NCBI RefSeq assembly: GCF_001642835.1
Contig: NZ_LXEI01000002.1
Coordinates: 1 to 64,000, forward strand
DNA from: Pseudotamlana agarivorans
Lineage (GTDB): Bacteria; Bacteroidota; Bacteroidia; Flavobacteriales; Flavobacteriaceae
Length of the DNA stretch: 64,000 bases
Direction of reading: 5' to 3'
A program made the position numbers and the translations under genes. Positions 53,594 to 63,254 of this stretch are shown here, in pieces (position 1 is the stretch's first letter; every line of letters starts with the position of its first letter). The notes beneath the pieces were generated by a model. It searched no databases. It was not told the origin of the DNA and saw only the letters and a list, made by a program, of their open reading frames with translations.

Positions 53594-53880
53594 ATGACGG
53601 AAGACAGATGACGGAAGACAGATGACGGATGACTGATGCCGAAAGCTATAAATTTAAAAAGATGATTAATACCTAGTTTTTAATCATCTTTTTTTTTGTT
53701 TTAAGAAGTCCGATAAACTGAAAACTGTTACTAATAACTAATTTTATAAATCCGAGTTTGCCTGATAACTGGGACTGTGACTGAAAACTAATATAGTCAC
53801 ACCCGAGTAATTACTGAAAACCGCGACCGCGACTGAAAACTAAACATTACCACACCCGAGTAATCACTGCAAACTGAGAC
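53594..53880. repeat. Two families of simple intergenic repeats
   Basis: Three units of 14 bp (GACGGAAGACAGAT twice, then GACGGATGACTGAT) lie at 53596-53637. Further on, a unit of about 57 bp occurs twice: GACTGAAAACTAA, a variable part, then CACACCCGAGTAAT and ACTG (about 53768-53880). No gene. Such CTGAAAACTGA runs are common between flavobacterial genes and may be replication-slippage products. Confidence 0.6.
53656..53697. terminator. Terminator after hpf
   Basis: AAAGATGATTAA pairs with TTAATCATCTTT around a 10-base loop, followed by a run of nine T. Located 76 bp after the hpf stop. Confidence 0.75.
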
Positions 53881-53903
53881 TGAAAACTGAAAGCTTATTA
53901 TAA

Positions 53904-54377
53904 TCATCGATGATGATAAGGTTCGTTTCTTAATATGGTGAATCCTCTATACAATTGCTCAATAAAAAACAGACGAATCATTTGATGCGAAAAAGTCATT
54001 TTTGATAGTGATATTTTTCCTTGCGCTTTTTCATAAACCTCCTCTGAAAAACCGTAAGGGCCCCCAATTACAAACACCAATTGTTTTATACCCGAATTCA
54101 TATGCTTTTGTAGATACTCTGAAAACTTTACAGAATCATATTGCTTACCTTGCTCATCAAGCAAAATCAAGGCGTCTGTAGTATTTATCTTGCTAAGTAT
54201 CAGCGCGCCTTCCTTCTTTTTTTGCTGATCTTCACTTAAATTCTTAGAATTTTTAATGTCTGGAATAACCTCTAAATTAAACTTAATGTAGAAACTTAAT
54301 CGTTTGATATACTCGTTAATTAAATGCGTAAGTTGTTTATTATCAGTTTTTCCAATGGTAATCAGCTTGATGGTCAT
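53904..54377 (-). CDS. rlmH: 23S rRNA (pseudouridine-1915 N3) methyltransferase RlmH
   Basis: 157 residues. Methylates pseudouridine 1915 of 23S rRNA using S-adenosylmethionine, with a SPOUT trefoil knot. Motifs: FVIGGPYGFSEEVYEKAQ and the C-terminal SHQMIRLFFIEQLYRGFTIL then NEPYHH, which forms the knot. Full length, convergent with hpf. Confidence 0.95.
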   Translation of the reverse strand: MTIKLITIGKTDNKQLTHLINEYIKRLSFYIKFNLEVIPDIKNSKNLSEDQQKKKEGALILSKINTTDALILLDEQGKQYDSVKFSEYLQKHMNSGIKQLVFVIGGPYGFSEEVYEKAQGKISLSKMTFSHQMIRLFFIEQLYRGFTILRNEPYHHR

Positions 54378-54476
54378 ATTGTAAGTTTTTTCTAATTATT
54401 TTATTAATAATGCATTAAAATAAGACTTAAATAAAAATTTCGTAAATGTAAAATTTAATAAAGTGAATCTATTTAT

Positions 54477-54484
54477 TATTTTTG
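54477..54484 (+). promoter_or_regulatory. Flavobacterial -7 promoter element TATTTTTG
   Basis: Matches TAnnTTTG and lies 19 bp upstream of the nadC ATG. No proper -33 TTG seen. Confidence 0.35.
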
Positions 54485-54503
54485 CTGCAAACAAGATTTA
54501 TTT

Positions 54504-55364
54504 ATGATAACACAAGAGCAGTTTGATTCGGAGTTGAAAATGATAATTTCTAACGCGATTAGAGAAGACGTTGGAGATGGCGATCATAGTTCGTTAGCAT
54601 GTATTCCTGAAAATGCAAGAGGAAAAGCTAAGCTTTTAGTAAAAGACAAAGGTATTATTGGTGGGGTTAACTTCGCTAAAAAGGTCTTTGCTTACGTAGA
54701 TAAAAACTTGAAATTAGATGTTCGTATTGAAGATGGTTCAGAAGTGACTTATGGTGATGTAGTAATGTATATTGAAGGACCATCACAATCCATCTTAAAA
54801 GCCGAGCGTACCGTACTTAATGCGATGCAGCGTATGAGTGCTATTGCTACCAAAACACGCATGTTTGTCGATTTGTTAGAAGGGACTAAAACACGCATTT
54901 TAGATACTCGTAAAACGACACCAGGAATTAGAGTTCTTGAAAAATGGGCTGTAAAAATTGGTGGGGGAGAGAACCACAGGTTTGCTTTGTACGATATGAT
55001 CATGCTTAAAGATAATCATATAGATTTTGCAGGTGGTATTACAAAAGCTATCGAAATGACAAAAGATTATTTACAGGAAACAGGTAAAAATCTTCAAATC
55101 ATGGTTGAGGCTAGAAACTTAATGGAAGTAGAAGAGATTCTTCAAAATGACGGCGTTTATAGAATTCTGTTAGATAACTTCGATTACGAGGATACTAGAA
55201 AAGCTGTAAAAATTATAGGAAACAAATGCCTTACAGAATCTTCAGGGAATATCAATGAAGCTACTATAAGACATTATGCCGAATGTGGTGTAAATTATAT
55301 TTCTTCGGGAGCCTTAACACATTCTGTGCATAATATGGATTTAAGTTTAAAAGCGATAAAGTAG
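54504..55364 (+). CDS. nadC: Nicotinate-nucleotide pyrophosphorylase
   Basis: 286 residues. Converts quinolinate and PRPP into nicotinate mononucleotide in NAD synthesis. Motifs: ILDTRKTTPGIRVLEKWAV with the substrate-binding Arg and Lys residues, GGGENHRFALYDMIMLKDNH, and ESSGNINEATI near the end. Standard length, followed 72 bp later by the BrkB-family gene. Confidence 0.96.
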   Translation: MITQEQFDSELKMIISNAIREDVGDGDHSSLACIPENARGKAKLLVKDKGIIGGVNFAKKVFAYVDKNLKLDVRIEDGSEVTYGDVVMYIEGPSQSILKAERTVLNAMQRMSAIATKTRMFVDLLEGTKTRILDTRKTTPGIRVLEKWAVKIGGGENHRFALYDMIMLKDNHIDFAGGITKAIEMTKDYLQETGKNLQIMVEARNLMEVEEILQNDGVYRILLDNFDYEDTRKAVKIIGNKCLTESSGNINEATIRHYAECGVNYISSGALTHSVHNMDLSLKAIK

Positions 55365-55427
55365 TTTGTCGCTTTTAAAAGTTTGATTTAATCAACTTAA
55401 ATCTTCTAAAGACATTTTTTATTTTAA

Positions 55428-55435
55428 TAACTTTG
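55428..55435 (+). promoter_or_regulatory. Flavobacterial -7 promoter element TAACTTTG
   Basis: An exact TAnnTTTG match. Transcription would begin at about 55441-55442, downstream of the TTG at 55437 that opens the reading frame. This decides the start of the next gene in favour of the ATG at 55464. Confidence 0.5.
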
Positions 55436-55463
55436 TTTGACAAACAACAAAAGCAAGTTATTA

Positions 55464-56405
55464 ATGACTAAACCTATCGAAGATAAACTTGATAAAATTC
55501 CTGTAGTTAATCTTTTGGTTCGGTTTTTAAAACGTGTTAAACTTCCTGGTTTAGAAGGTTTATCCTTATACGATTTAATAGAGCTTTACATTACGGGCAT
55601 TATAAAAGGAGCGGTTACAACCAGAGCCAGTGCTATTGCTTTTAGTTTTTTTACGGCCATTTTTCCTTTTCTACTATTCGTTTTAATTATTATCCCATAC
55701 ATTCCTGTTGCGAATTTTAAACATGAGTTTTTAGTGTTTCTAGAATCGTTTTTACCAGCGACGACCTCCGATTTTTTCTTCCAAAATATTTTCGAAAATA
55801 TTGAACAATCACAGCGTGGCGGTTTACTTTCTTCGGTATTTTTACTATCAGTACTTTTAATGGCAAATGGAGTAAATTCAATTTTTACGGGATTTGAAAC
55901 CTCCTATCATGAGCAGCTAACGCGAAACGCATTTAAACAATATTTGTATGCTTTAGGAATCGCTTTGATTTTAGCATTTTTGCTCATATTTACCATTGCG
56001 ATTTTAGGGTATTTTCAAATTTATGTGGTTCAAGAATTATTAGTTTTATTTAGAGGAGAAGGCTATAAAGCTGAAGGCAAAGCTGTTTTCTGGACTAAAA
56101 TGGTGCAGTCTGTATTCTTTATAGTAATGGTGTATTTGTCGGTAGCGACGTTGTATTATTTTGGGACTAAAGAAGGAAAAGATTCACGGTTTTTTTCGGT
56201 GGGTGCTTTGTTTACCACCTTGCTCATTATTCTAACTTCGTTTTTATTTGGAGTATATATTGAAAATTTTAGTCAGTATAACAAATTATACGGTTCTATT
56301 GGAGCGCTATTAATATTGCTACTGTATTTATGGTTAAATTCTAATATTTTGTTGTTGGGATATGAGTTAAATGCCTCATTAAATAAACTTAGAAAAGCCT
56401 CGTAG
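55464..56405 (+). CDS. YihY/BrkB-family membrane protein
   Basis: 313 residues from the ATG at 55464; the TTG at 55437 lies before the probable transcription start. About six membrane helices, with the family marks TTRASAIAFSFFTAIFPFLL near residue 55 and a C-terminal LYGSIGALLILLLYLWLNSNILLLGYELNA. Once proposed as RNase BN, the family is now seen as putative inner-membrane transporters without proven substrate. The priA gene begins 3 bp after its stop, so both are co-transcribed. Confidence 0.88.
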   Translation: MTKPIEDKLDKIPVVNLLVRFLKRVKLPGLEGLSLYDLIELYITGIIKGAVTTRASAIAFSFFTAIFPFLLFVLIIIPYIPVANFKHEFLVFLESFLPATTSDFFFQNIFENIEQSQRGGLLSSVFLLSVLLMANGVNSIFTGFETSYHEQLTRNAFKQYLYALGIALILAFLLIFTIAILGYFQIYVVQELLVLFRGEGYKAEGKAVFWTKMVQSVFFIVMVYLSVATLYYFGTKEGKDSRFFSVGALFTTLLIILTSFLFGVYIENFSQYNKLYGSIGALLILLLYLWLNSNILLLGYELNASLNKLRKAS

Positions 56406-56408
56406 TTT

Positions 56409-58862
56409 ATGATAGATTTTATTGATGTTATAATTCCAATTCCTTTAAAAAAGCTGTTTACCTATACAGTCACTCCTGCTGAAGCCGAATTTCTAAAACC
56501 AGGCATGCGGGTTGCTGTACCATTTGGTAAATCTAAAATTTACACCGGACTGGTTTTTAGTGTGCATAAAAATGAGCCAGCGGCTTATGAAGCTAAAGAT
56601 ATCCAGCAGATATTAGATGATAAGCCCATAGTTAACGCGCAGCAATTAAAATTTTGGCAGTGGATAGCAAGTTACTACATGTGTACTTTGGGCGATGTGA
56701 TGCGTGCAGCGCTTCCTAATGCTTTTATTTTAGAAAGTGAAACGGTGGTAACCAAAGGTAAAGTCGCTATTATAGATGATTCTGTACTAAAGGATGACGA
56801 GTTTTTAGTTTATGAAGCTTTGCAGCATCAATCTTCGTTGAAAATTCAGGACATTTCAAATATTTTAGGAAAGAAAAATGTACTTCATGTTATTAAAGGA
56901 CTTATTGAAAAAGAGGCTGTTTTAGTTGAAGAGGAAGTTTATGAAAAGTACAAACCAAAATTAGTTCGGTACGTAAAACTCCACGTAAGTTATACGAGTG
57001 AAAAGGCTTTTCATGAATTGATGGAGGAATTAAGTCGGGCGCCCAAACAACGTGACGTTGTTTTAACGTTATTTTCTATTTCGGCCAAAACTAAAAAACC
57101 TGTTAAGGTTACCGATTTGGTAACCGAAAGTGGCGCTTCATCGGCTATCGTTAAGGCTTTAATTGATAAAGGTGTTTTAGAAGAGTACCACATTCAAACT
57201 GATCGGGTGGAATATTCTGGAGCGGATACCGAAGCAGCGAAACATTTAAACGAACATCAGGAAACGGCGTTAGCAGAAATAAAATCTAGTTTTGAATCGC
57301 ATGCGGTAACCTTATTGCATGGGGTAACTTCATCGGGAAAAACAGAAGTCTATGTTAAACTTATTGAAGCGGTGCTTCAGCAAGGAAGGCAAGTTTTGTA
57401 TTTGCTTCCTGAAATCGCTTTAACCACACAACTCATTACAAGGCTTCAGAATTATTTCGGGGAGCAAGTGGCGGTGTTTCATTCTAAATATTCGGCTCAT
57501 GAGCGTGTAGAAGTGTGGAATCAAGTATTAACCAACTCCGTGAAAGCGCAAATTGTATTAGGCGCAAGATCTTCCATCTTTTTACCTTTTAACCATTTAG
57601 GATTGATTGTGGTTGATGAAGAACACGAGCAGTCTTTCAAGCAGTTTGATCCTGCACCGCGATACCATGCCCGAGATGCGGCGGTGGTTTTAGCGCACTT
57701 GCATCAAGCAAAAACCTTACTGGGATCGGCGACACCAAGTTTAGAGAGTTACTATAACGCTAGGCAAAATAAATATGGTTTTGTTGAATTGTTATACCGT
57801 TATAACAATGTTTTAATGCCTGATATTGAGCTGGTCGATATAAAAGACAAGCAGAAAAAGAAACGGATGAAAGGGCATTTTAGCGATCGATTGATTGAAG
57901 AAATGACTGAAACTTTGGCTGAAGGTCATCAAATTATCTTATTTCAAAACCGTCGCGGATTTTCGCCAATCGTAGAATGTAAAACTTGTGGTCATGCCCC
58001 CGAGTGTCCAAATTGCGATGTGAGTTTAACCTATCACCAATACCGAAACCAATTGCGTTGTCATTACTGCGGATATCATGCGGCCATGATGCAGGATTGC
58101 TTGGCGTGTGGTGGACAGGATTTAGATAGTAAAGGTTTTGGGACCGAGCAAATCGAGGAGGAGGTTAAAGTGTTGTTTCCTGATTATAAGGTGGCCCGAA
58201 TGGATTTGGATACGACCAGGGGTAAATACGGCTATGAAAAAATTATTACAGCGTTAGAGCAGCAAGAAATTGATATTTTGGTGGGTACACAAATGCTTAC
58301 TAAAGGATTAGATTTTAGGAATGTGAAATTGGTTGGGATTATGAACGCCGATAACATGCTTAATTTTCCAGATTTTAGAGCGCATGAGCGTAGTTTCCAA
58401 TTGATGTTACAAGTAGCAGGTAGGGCAGGGCGTACGGCAGAGCGTGGTAAAGTTTTAATTCAGACTTATAATCCGCACCATAATATATTACAGCAGGTGT
58501 CTACAAATAATTATATCGATATGTTTAAAGAGCAAATGAACGATCGCTATAATTTTAAATATCCTCCTATTTATAAGCAAATAAAGATTACGCTAAAGCA
58601 CAAAGATTTTAATCGGGTGGAAACAGCATCGATTTGGTTCGCTAAGTCACTCCGTCAAGTTTTTGGAGACAATATATTAGGACCAGAAGCGCCCCCGGTG
58701 GCTAGAATTAGAAATCAGTTTCACAAAAACATTTTGGTTAAAATTCCTAAAAAACAGTCTCTAGCAAAAACAAAAGAAGCTATTATTAAAATTAATAATA
58801 GCTTCGAAAGTGTAAAAGATTTTAGATCTGTTAGAGTAATTTTAAATGTCGATAATTTCTAG
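56409..58862 (+). CDS. priA: Primosomal protein N-prime (replication restart helicase)
   Basis: 817 residues. A 3-prime to 5-prime helicase that restarts collapsed replication forks. An N-terminal 3-prime-DNA-binding domain (IPIPLKKLFTYTV, GMRVAVPFG), Walker A GVTSSGKT (305-312), Walker B DEEH (403-406), eight zinc-binding Cys in CKTCGHAPECPNCD ... CHYCGYHAAMMQDCLACG, and VAGRAGR in motif VI. Complete length. Next to it, the convergent LytTR gene ends only 31 bp away. Confidence 0.96.
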   Translation: MIDFIDVIIPIPLKKLFTYTVTPAEAEFLKPGMRVAVPFGKSKIYTGLVFSVHKNEPAAYEAKDIQQILDDKPIVNAQQLKFWQWIASYYMCTLGDVMRAALPNAFILESETVVTKGKVAIIDDSVLKDDEFLVYEALQHQSSLKIQDISNILGKKNVLHVIKGLIEKEAVLVEEEVYEKYKPKLVRYVKLHVSYTSEKAFHELMEELSRAPKQRDVVLTLFSISAKTKKPVKVTDLVTESGASSAIVKALIDKGVLEEYHIQTDRVEYSGADTEAAKHLNEHQETALAEIKSSFESHAVTLLHGVTSSGKTEVYVKLIEAVLQQGRQVLYLLPEIALTTQLITRLQNYFGEQVAVFHSKYSAHERVEVWNQVLTNSVKAQIVLGARSSIFLPFNHLGLIVVDEEHEQSFKQFDPAPRYHARDAAVVLAHLHQAKTLLGSATPSLESYYNARQNKYGFVELLYRYNNVLMPDIELVDIKDKQKKKRMKGHFSDRLIEEMTETLAEGHQIILFQNRRGFSPIVECKTCGHAPECPNCDVSLTYHQYRNQLRCHYCGYHAAMMQDCLACGGQDLDSKGFGTEQIEEEVKVLFPDYKVARMDLDTTRGKYGYEKIITALEQQEIDILVGTQMLTKGLDFRNVKLVGIMNADNMLNFPDFRAHERSFQLMLQVAGRAGRTAERGKVLIQTYNPHHNILQQVSTNNYIDMFKEQMNDRYNFKYPPIYKQIKITLKHKDFNRVETASIWFAKSLRQVFGDNILGPEAPPVARIRNQFHKNILVKIPKKQSLAKTKEAIIKINNSFESVKDFRSVRVILNVDNF

Positions 58863-58893
58863 TTTTAAAATTTATAAATTATAGATGGAAACT

Positions 58894-59589
58894 TTAAATG
58901 TTATTTAAAGCATCAACTAATTGTGTTTTTTTGTTTCTACTTAACGGAATTTCGTAAGCGCCAACTTCAACGTTTTTACTATTAAATCGGTCAATTTTAT
59001 CTAAATTAACGATGTAAGATTTATGAATTCTTAAGAATTTACCTTCTGGTAATTCAGCTTCAAAAGATTTCATGGTTGAAAGTACCACTAAGCTATTTTC
59101 TTCGGTAACTAGTTTTACGTAATCCCCAAGGGCTTCAATCCATTTAATGTCTTTAATGTAAACTTTACGTTTTTTAAGATTACTTTTTACAAAAATGTGT
59201 TCACCTTCTTCTTCGCTAAAATCTTGAGTCAATCTGTGTTGCTCTAAGGCTTTATCTACAGAGATGTTAAAACGTTCTCTGGTGATAGGTTTGTGTAAAT
59301 AATCGGTGGCGTCGTAATTGAATGCTTTAAAAGCGTATTCAGTTTTACCAGTTACAAAAATAATTTGAGGTTTGTTGTTCAATACATCTAGTAGTTCAAA
59401 CCCATTAAGAACAGGCATTTCAATGTCTAAAAAAATTAAATCTACTTGATGCGTGTTTAAACCATTTTTTGTTTCTAGAGCACTGCTGTACTCTGCAATT
59501 AAGTTGAGAGAGGGGTGGTTCTCGACTAGTTTAACAATAGAGAGGCGTTGAATTGCCGAATCGTCTACCACTACACAGTTTAAAGTCAT
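58894..59589 (-). CDS. LytTR-family response regulator
   Basis: 231 residues. Receiver domain with phospho-acceptor Asp55 in LIFLDIEMP and the acidic pair Asp9-Asp10, then a LytTR DNA-binding domain from about 130 (IKWIEALGDYVKLVTEENSL, FLRIHKSYIVNLDKI). No sensor kinase is adjacent, so this is an orphan regulator whose kinase must be elsewhere. Target genes unknown. Confidence 0.92.
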   Translation of the reverse strand: MTLNCVVVDDSAIQRLSIVKLVENHPSLNLIAEYSSALETKNGLNTHQVDLIFLDIEMPVLNGFELLDVLNNKPQIIFVTGKTEYAFKAFNYDATDYLHKPITRERFNISVDKALEQHRLTQDFSEEEGEHIFVKSNLKKRKVYIKDIKWIEALGDYVKLVTEENSLVVLSTMKSFEAELPEGKFLRIHKSYIVNLDKIDRFNSKNVEVGAYEIPLSRNKKTQLVDALNNI

Positions 59590-59756
59590 AACAATTTATG
59601 TTTCGGTTAAGGTATCGACAATAATACAAAAAATTCGATTAAAAAACAAAAAACATCGGTAAAGGGTTTTTGTGTGTGCATTTTGTCTATTTTTTAACAT
59701 AAAACTTGGTTGGTAAATTTAGTTTTAAATTTATTGTGAGTTCTGTAATAATTGAT

Positions 59757-59764
59757 TACTTTTG
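59757..59764 (+). promoter_or_regulatory. Promoter of the rpsF operon: -7 TACTTTTG with -33 TTG
   Basis: TACTTTTG (59757-59764) matches TAnnTTTG. A TTG at 59734-59736 sits 20 bases upstream, the spacing known for flavobacterial promoters. The rpsF ATG follows 32 bp later. Confidence 0.6.
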
Positions 59765-59796
59765 CAGCCAATTTTTAACAATAAAATACGATTTTT

Positions 59797-60135
59797 ATGA
59801 ATCATTATGAAACTGTTTTCATCTTAAATCCCGTTTTATCTGAAGATCAGATAAAGGAAACAGTAAAGAAATACGAAGATTTTCTTGTTTCTAACGGTGC
59901 TAAGATGATAGCTAAAGAAGATTGGGGACTAAAAAAATTAGCTTACCCAATTCAAAACAAGAAAAGTGGTTTTTATCACTTATTCCAGTACCAAGTATCA
60001 GGAGAAGTTATTGATACTTTAGAGGTAGAGTTTAGACGTGACGAGCGTTTTATGCGTTATTTAACAGTGTCTTTAGATAAGCATGCTGTAGCTTGGGCAG
60101 AGAGAAGAAGAGAAAAACTTAAACAAAAAGCTTAA
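59797..60135 (+). CDS. rpsF: 30S ribosomal protein S6
   Basis: 112 residues. Pairs with S18 in the platform of the small subunit. Typical start [20 protein letters not shown], and [20 protein letters not shown] in the middle. First gene of rpsF-rpsR-rplI, 2 bp before rpsR. Confidence 0.97.
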   Translation: MNHYETVFILNPVLSEDQIKETVKKYEDFLVSNGAKMIAKEDWGLKKLAYPIQNKKSGFYHLFQYQVSGEVIDTLEVEFRRDERFMRYLTVSLDKHAVAWAERRREKLKQKA

Positions 60136-60137
60136 TT

Positions 60138-60434
60138 ATGTCATCAATAGAACAACAATCAAAAGGAAAAAAAGACGGCGAAATTAGATATTTAACGCCT
60201 CTTAATATTGAAACTAATAAGCAAAAGAAATATTGTCGTTTCAAAAAATCTGGTATTAAATATATCGATTATAAAGATCCAGATTTCTTATTAAAGTTCG
60301 TAAACGAGCAAGGTAAAATTTTACCAAGACGTTTAACAGGAACTTCATTAAAGTATCAAAGAAAAGTGTCTGTTGCTGTAAAAAGAGCACGTCACTTAGC
60401 TTTAATGCCTTATGTAGCTGATTTATTAAAATAA
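60138..60434 (+). CDS. rpsR: 30S ribosomal protein S18
   Basis: 98 residues with a flavobacterial N-terminal extension of about 20. The core [20 protein letters not shown] and [20 protein letters not shown] are diagnostic. It binds S6 and 16S rRNA. 13 bp before rplI. Confidence 0.97.
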   Translation: MSSIEQQSKGKKDGEIRYLTPLNIETNKQKKYCRFKKSGIKYIDYKDPDFLLKFVNEQGKILPRRLTGTSLKYQRKVSVAVKRARHLALMPYVADLLK

Positions 60435-60447
60435 AATACCGATAACG

Positions 60448-60891
60448 ATGGAACTTATATTAAAACAAGACGTTGAAAATTTAGGATTTAAAGACGATGT
60501 TGTAACAGTTAAGAACGGTTATGGTAGAAACTTTTTAATTCCTCAGGGACAAGCTATTTTAGCTACAGTTTCAGCAAAGAAAGTATTAGCTGAGAACTTA
60601 AAGCAAAGAGCTTATAAAGAAAAGAAAATAGTTGAAGATGCTAACAAAGTTGCTGAAGCACTTAAAGCATTAGAAATTAAAATACCAGCTAAAGTTGGAG
60701 CAGGAGACAAATTATTTGGTTCTGTAAACAACATCGATTTAGCTGAAGCTTTAGAGAAAGAAGGTCAATCAATTGATAAAAAATTCATCACCGTTACTAC
60801 TGTAAAACGTTTAGGTAAATACAATGCCGTGATTCGTTTACACAGAGCTGTATCTGTAGATTTAGAATTTGAAGTTGTTGTCCAAGCTTAA
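60448..60891 (+). CDS. rplI: 50S ribosomal protein L9
   Basis: 147 residues. N-terminal rRNA-binding domain (MELILKQDVENLGFKDDVVT, VKNGYGRNFLIPQGQA), long central helix, and C-terminal domain around VGAGDKLFGSVNNIDLAEAL. Last gene of the operon, 29 bp before a terminator hairpin. Confidence 0.97.
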   Translation: MELILKQDVENLGFKDDVVTVKNGYGRNFLIPQGQAILATVSAKKVLAENLKQRAYKEKKIVEDANKVAEALKALEIKIPAKVGAGDKLFGSVNNIDLAEALEKEGQSIDKKFITVTTVKRLGKYNAVIRLHRAVSVDLEFEVVVQA

Positions 60892-60920
60892 TTTTTTAAA
60901 AGCTTAACAATTTAAGGAAG

Positions 60921-60944
60921 CCACTCTTTTTGAGTGGTTTTTTT
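60921..60944 (+). terminator. Terminator of the rpsF-rpsR-rplI operon
   Basis: CCACTC-TTTTT-GAGTGG followed by seven T, 29 bp after the rplI stop. Confidence 0.8.
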
Positions 60945-61073
60945 ATGCGCTATAGTTTCCCAGTTTTGCGAGATATTTCATAAATTTGCGCGCTTGTAAA
61001 GGACAGTGTTTATTGTTCAAAAGCAAGCTAAATGATACAAATAACTCTCAATTTGAGGGGCTAATAGGCGAAA

Positions 61074-61541
61074 ATGAAATATTCAAGACTTACAAAAGAA
61101 CAGTTCGAAGAATTACACCAAGAATTTATAAACTTTTTAGCTACCCAATCCATTACAGCTGATGAGTGGACTAATTTAAAAGCCAATAAACCAGAACTTG
61201 CTGAAACCGAATTAGATGTTTTTAGCGATTTAATCTGGGAAGGTGTTTTGAATAAAGCAGAATATTTAGAGCATATTTCGGCGCAACACATGTATTTATT
61301 CCATTTAGGAGAGGAGCAAATGCAAGCCATTGTGGTTAATATAAAAAATGATGTTGACATCACCACAGAAGAGGGGTATGATTGGCTTCGTGAAAACCTA
61401 ATGGATGACAATGTGGAATTTTTACAAGCCGATAAGGCGTACTCAGACGACAAAAACTTAGATAAATTTAAAATGATTGAGCAAGGCGCTGTGATTACTA
61501 AAGGTGATTTGTTTAAGTATTTTGATAAACTAATTAACTAA
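61074..61541 (+). CDS. DUF6495-like protein
   Basis: 155 residues, acidic and cytoplasmic. MKYSRLTKEQFEELHQEFIN at the start and DWLRENLMDDNVEFLQADKAY near 105 recall a conserved flavobacterial family I know as DUF6495 (from memory). The role is unknown. It stands alone between the ribosomal operon and hisS; its spacer to hisS carries a partial GCATTCCTGCGAAGGCAG repeat (61543-61560) of a type common between flavobacterial genes. Confidence 0.75.
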   Translation: MKYSRLTKEQFEELHQEFINFLATQSITADEWTNLKANKPELAETELDVFSDLIWEGVLNKAEYLEHISAQHMYLFHLGEEQMQAIVVNIKNDVDITTEEGYDWLRENLMDDNVEFLQADKAYSDDKNLDKFKMIEQGAVITKGDLFKYFDKLIN

Positions 61542-61680
61542 GCATTCCTGCGAAGGCAGAAATCTGGTTGTTGTTAAAACTATTAATTTTTCTTCCCTCT
61601 TAGAAAAATCATTTTATAAAACTAGAAGGAAGATTCTATTATTTAATAATTAAAAGATACCTGTTTTAGCAGGCATTCAT

Positions 61681-63054
61681 ATGGCACAAAAACCAAGCAT
61701 CCCAAAAGGCACAAGAGATTTTAATCCTGAACAAGTTGCCAAACGAAACTATATTTTTAATACCATTCGAAACGCCTTTCAAAATTTCGGATTTCAACCT
61801 ATTGAAACGCCTAGTTTTGAAAATTCAAGCACTTTGATGGGGAAGTATGGTGATGAAGGCGATCGTTTAATTTTTAAAATTTTAAATTCGGGTGATTTTT
61901 TATCAAAGGCCAATGCCGAAGCTTATGCAGAAAGAGATTCTACAAAAATAACCTCGTCTATTTCAGAAAAAGCATTGCGTTATGATCTTACCGTACCTTT
62001 TGCACGTTACGTGGTACAGCATCAAAACGAGATTGAATTTCCGTTTAAGCGTTATCAAATTCAGCCGGTATGGCGAGCCGATAGACCTCAAAAAGGACGT
62101 TTCAGAGAGTTTTATCAATGTGATGCCGATGTGGTTGGTTCGAAGTCTTTGTGGCAGGAAGTAGAGTTTATTCAGCTTTACGACACCGTGTTTTCAGCAT
62201 TAAAACTAGAAGGTGTTACCATTAAAATTAACAATAGAAAAATTCTTTCAGGTATTGCTGAAGTGATTGGTGCTAGCGATAAATTGATTGATTTTACCGT
62301 AGCGTTAGATAAGCTTGATAAAATTGGTGAAGAGAAAGTTAAAGAAGAGATGTTGTCTAAAGGTATTTCTGAGGAAGGCATTTCTAAACTTCAGCCTTTA
62401 TTTACACTTTCAGGTTCTTTTGAATCTCAAATTGAAAGTTTAAAAGGAATTCTTTCTACTTCTGAAGAGGGATTAAAGGGTATTGAAGAACTAGCGTTTA
62501 TTGATACAGCTATTTCCGAATTAGGACTAAATACAGCAACACTTCAGTTGGATGTGACTTTAGCTCGTGGTTTAAATTATTACACAGGTGCTATTTTTGA
62601 AGTGTCTGCCCCTAAAACCGTACAAATGGGCTCTATAGGTGGCGGTGGTCGTTACGATGATTTAACTGGTATTTTTGGACTAAAAGATGTGAGTGGTGTT
62701 GGTATTAGTTTTGGTTTAGATCGTATCTACTTGGTATTAGAGGAACTGAATTTATTCCCTGAAACTGTCAGTAAAAACGTTGAAGTTTTATTTATAAATT
62801 TCGGAGACAAAGAAGCTTTATTTAGTTTGAAAGCTATTAAAGCATTAAGAGCTGCTGGCATTAATGCCGAATTGTATCCTGATGCCGCTAAAATGAAAAA
62901 GCAAATGAACCATGCTAACAAACGCGAAATTCCATTTGTTGTTTTAGTAGGTGAACAGGAAATTGCTTCAAATAATTATACGCTTAAAAACATGAAAACA
63001 GGGGATCAAGATACCCTAAGTTTGGAGGCCTTAGTTGAGAGCGTGAAGGAGTAA
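61681..63054 (+). CDS. hisS: Histidine-tRNA ligase
   Basis: 457 residues. A class II synthetase charging tRNA-His. Motif 1 around [11 protein letters not shown]; motif 2 [24 protein letters not shown]; the histidine motifs [15 protein letters not shown] and [11 protein letters not shown]; motif 3 [14 protein letters not shown]-terminal anticodon-binding domain from about 365. Complete. Confidence 0.97.
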   Translation: MAQKPSIPKGTRDFNPEQVAKRNYIFNTIRNAFQNFGFQPIETPSFENSSTLMGKYGDEGDRLIFKILNSGDFLSKANAEAYAERDSTKITSSISEKALRYDLTVPFARYVVQHQNEIEFPFKRYQIQPVWRADRPQKGRFREFYQCDADVVGSKSLWQEVEFIQLYDTVFSALKLEGVTIKINNRKILSGIAEVIGASDKLIDFTVALDKLDKIGEEKVKEEMLSKGISEEGISKLQPLFTLSGSFESQIESLKGILSTSEEGLKGIEELAFIDTAISELGLNTATLQLDVTLARGLNYYTGAIFEVSAPKTVQMGSIGGGGRYDDLTGIFGLKDVSGVGISFGLDRIYLVLEELNLFPETVSKNVEVLFINFGDKEALFSLKAIKALRAAGINAELYPDAAKMKKQMNHANKREIPFVVLVGEQEIASNNYTLKNMKTGDQDTLSLEALVESVKE

Positions 63055-63110
63055 AAAGGCTATAGGCTTTATGCTTTACGCTAAATGTCCTATGCTTAAA
63101 TCTTATAGAC

Positions 63111-63153
63111 TTTGATTTGAACATGCGCTTCGACGAGCTCAGCGTGACATGTA
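63111..63153. repeat. Partial palindromic intergenic repeat
   Basis: GCGCTTCGACGAGCTCAGCG then TGACATG is a form of the TTCGAC-AGCTCAGC-GTGAC repeat often found between flavobacterial genes, here as a single half. The rest of 63055-63254 shows nothing else clear. Confidence 0.4.
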
Positions 63154-63254
63154 ATTAAAGTTTTAAGTTACTGTTTTTTTCGACCTCATTTTTTAAGGGT
63201 ATTTATTTTAAAAAGAGAGTAGTATAACCATCTTTATTTTTTTATATTTGGCGC

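Noticed and set aside
56409-58862. Antisense frame at 57011-57193 within priA
   Set aside because: Shadow of a full-length conserved gene.
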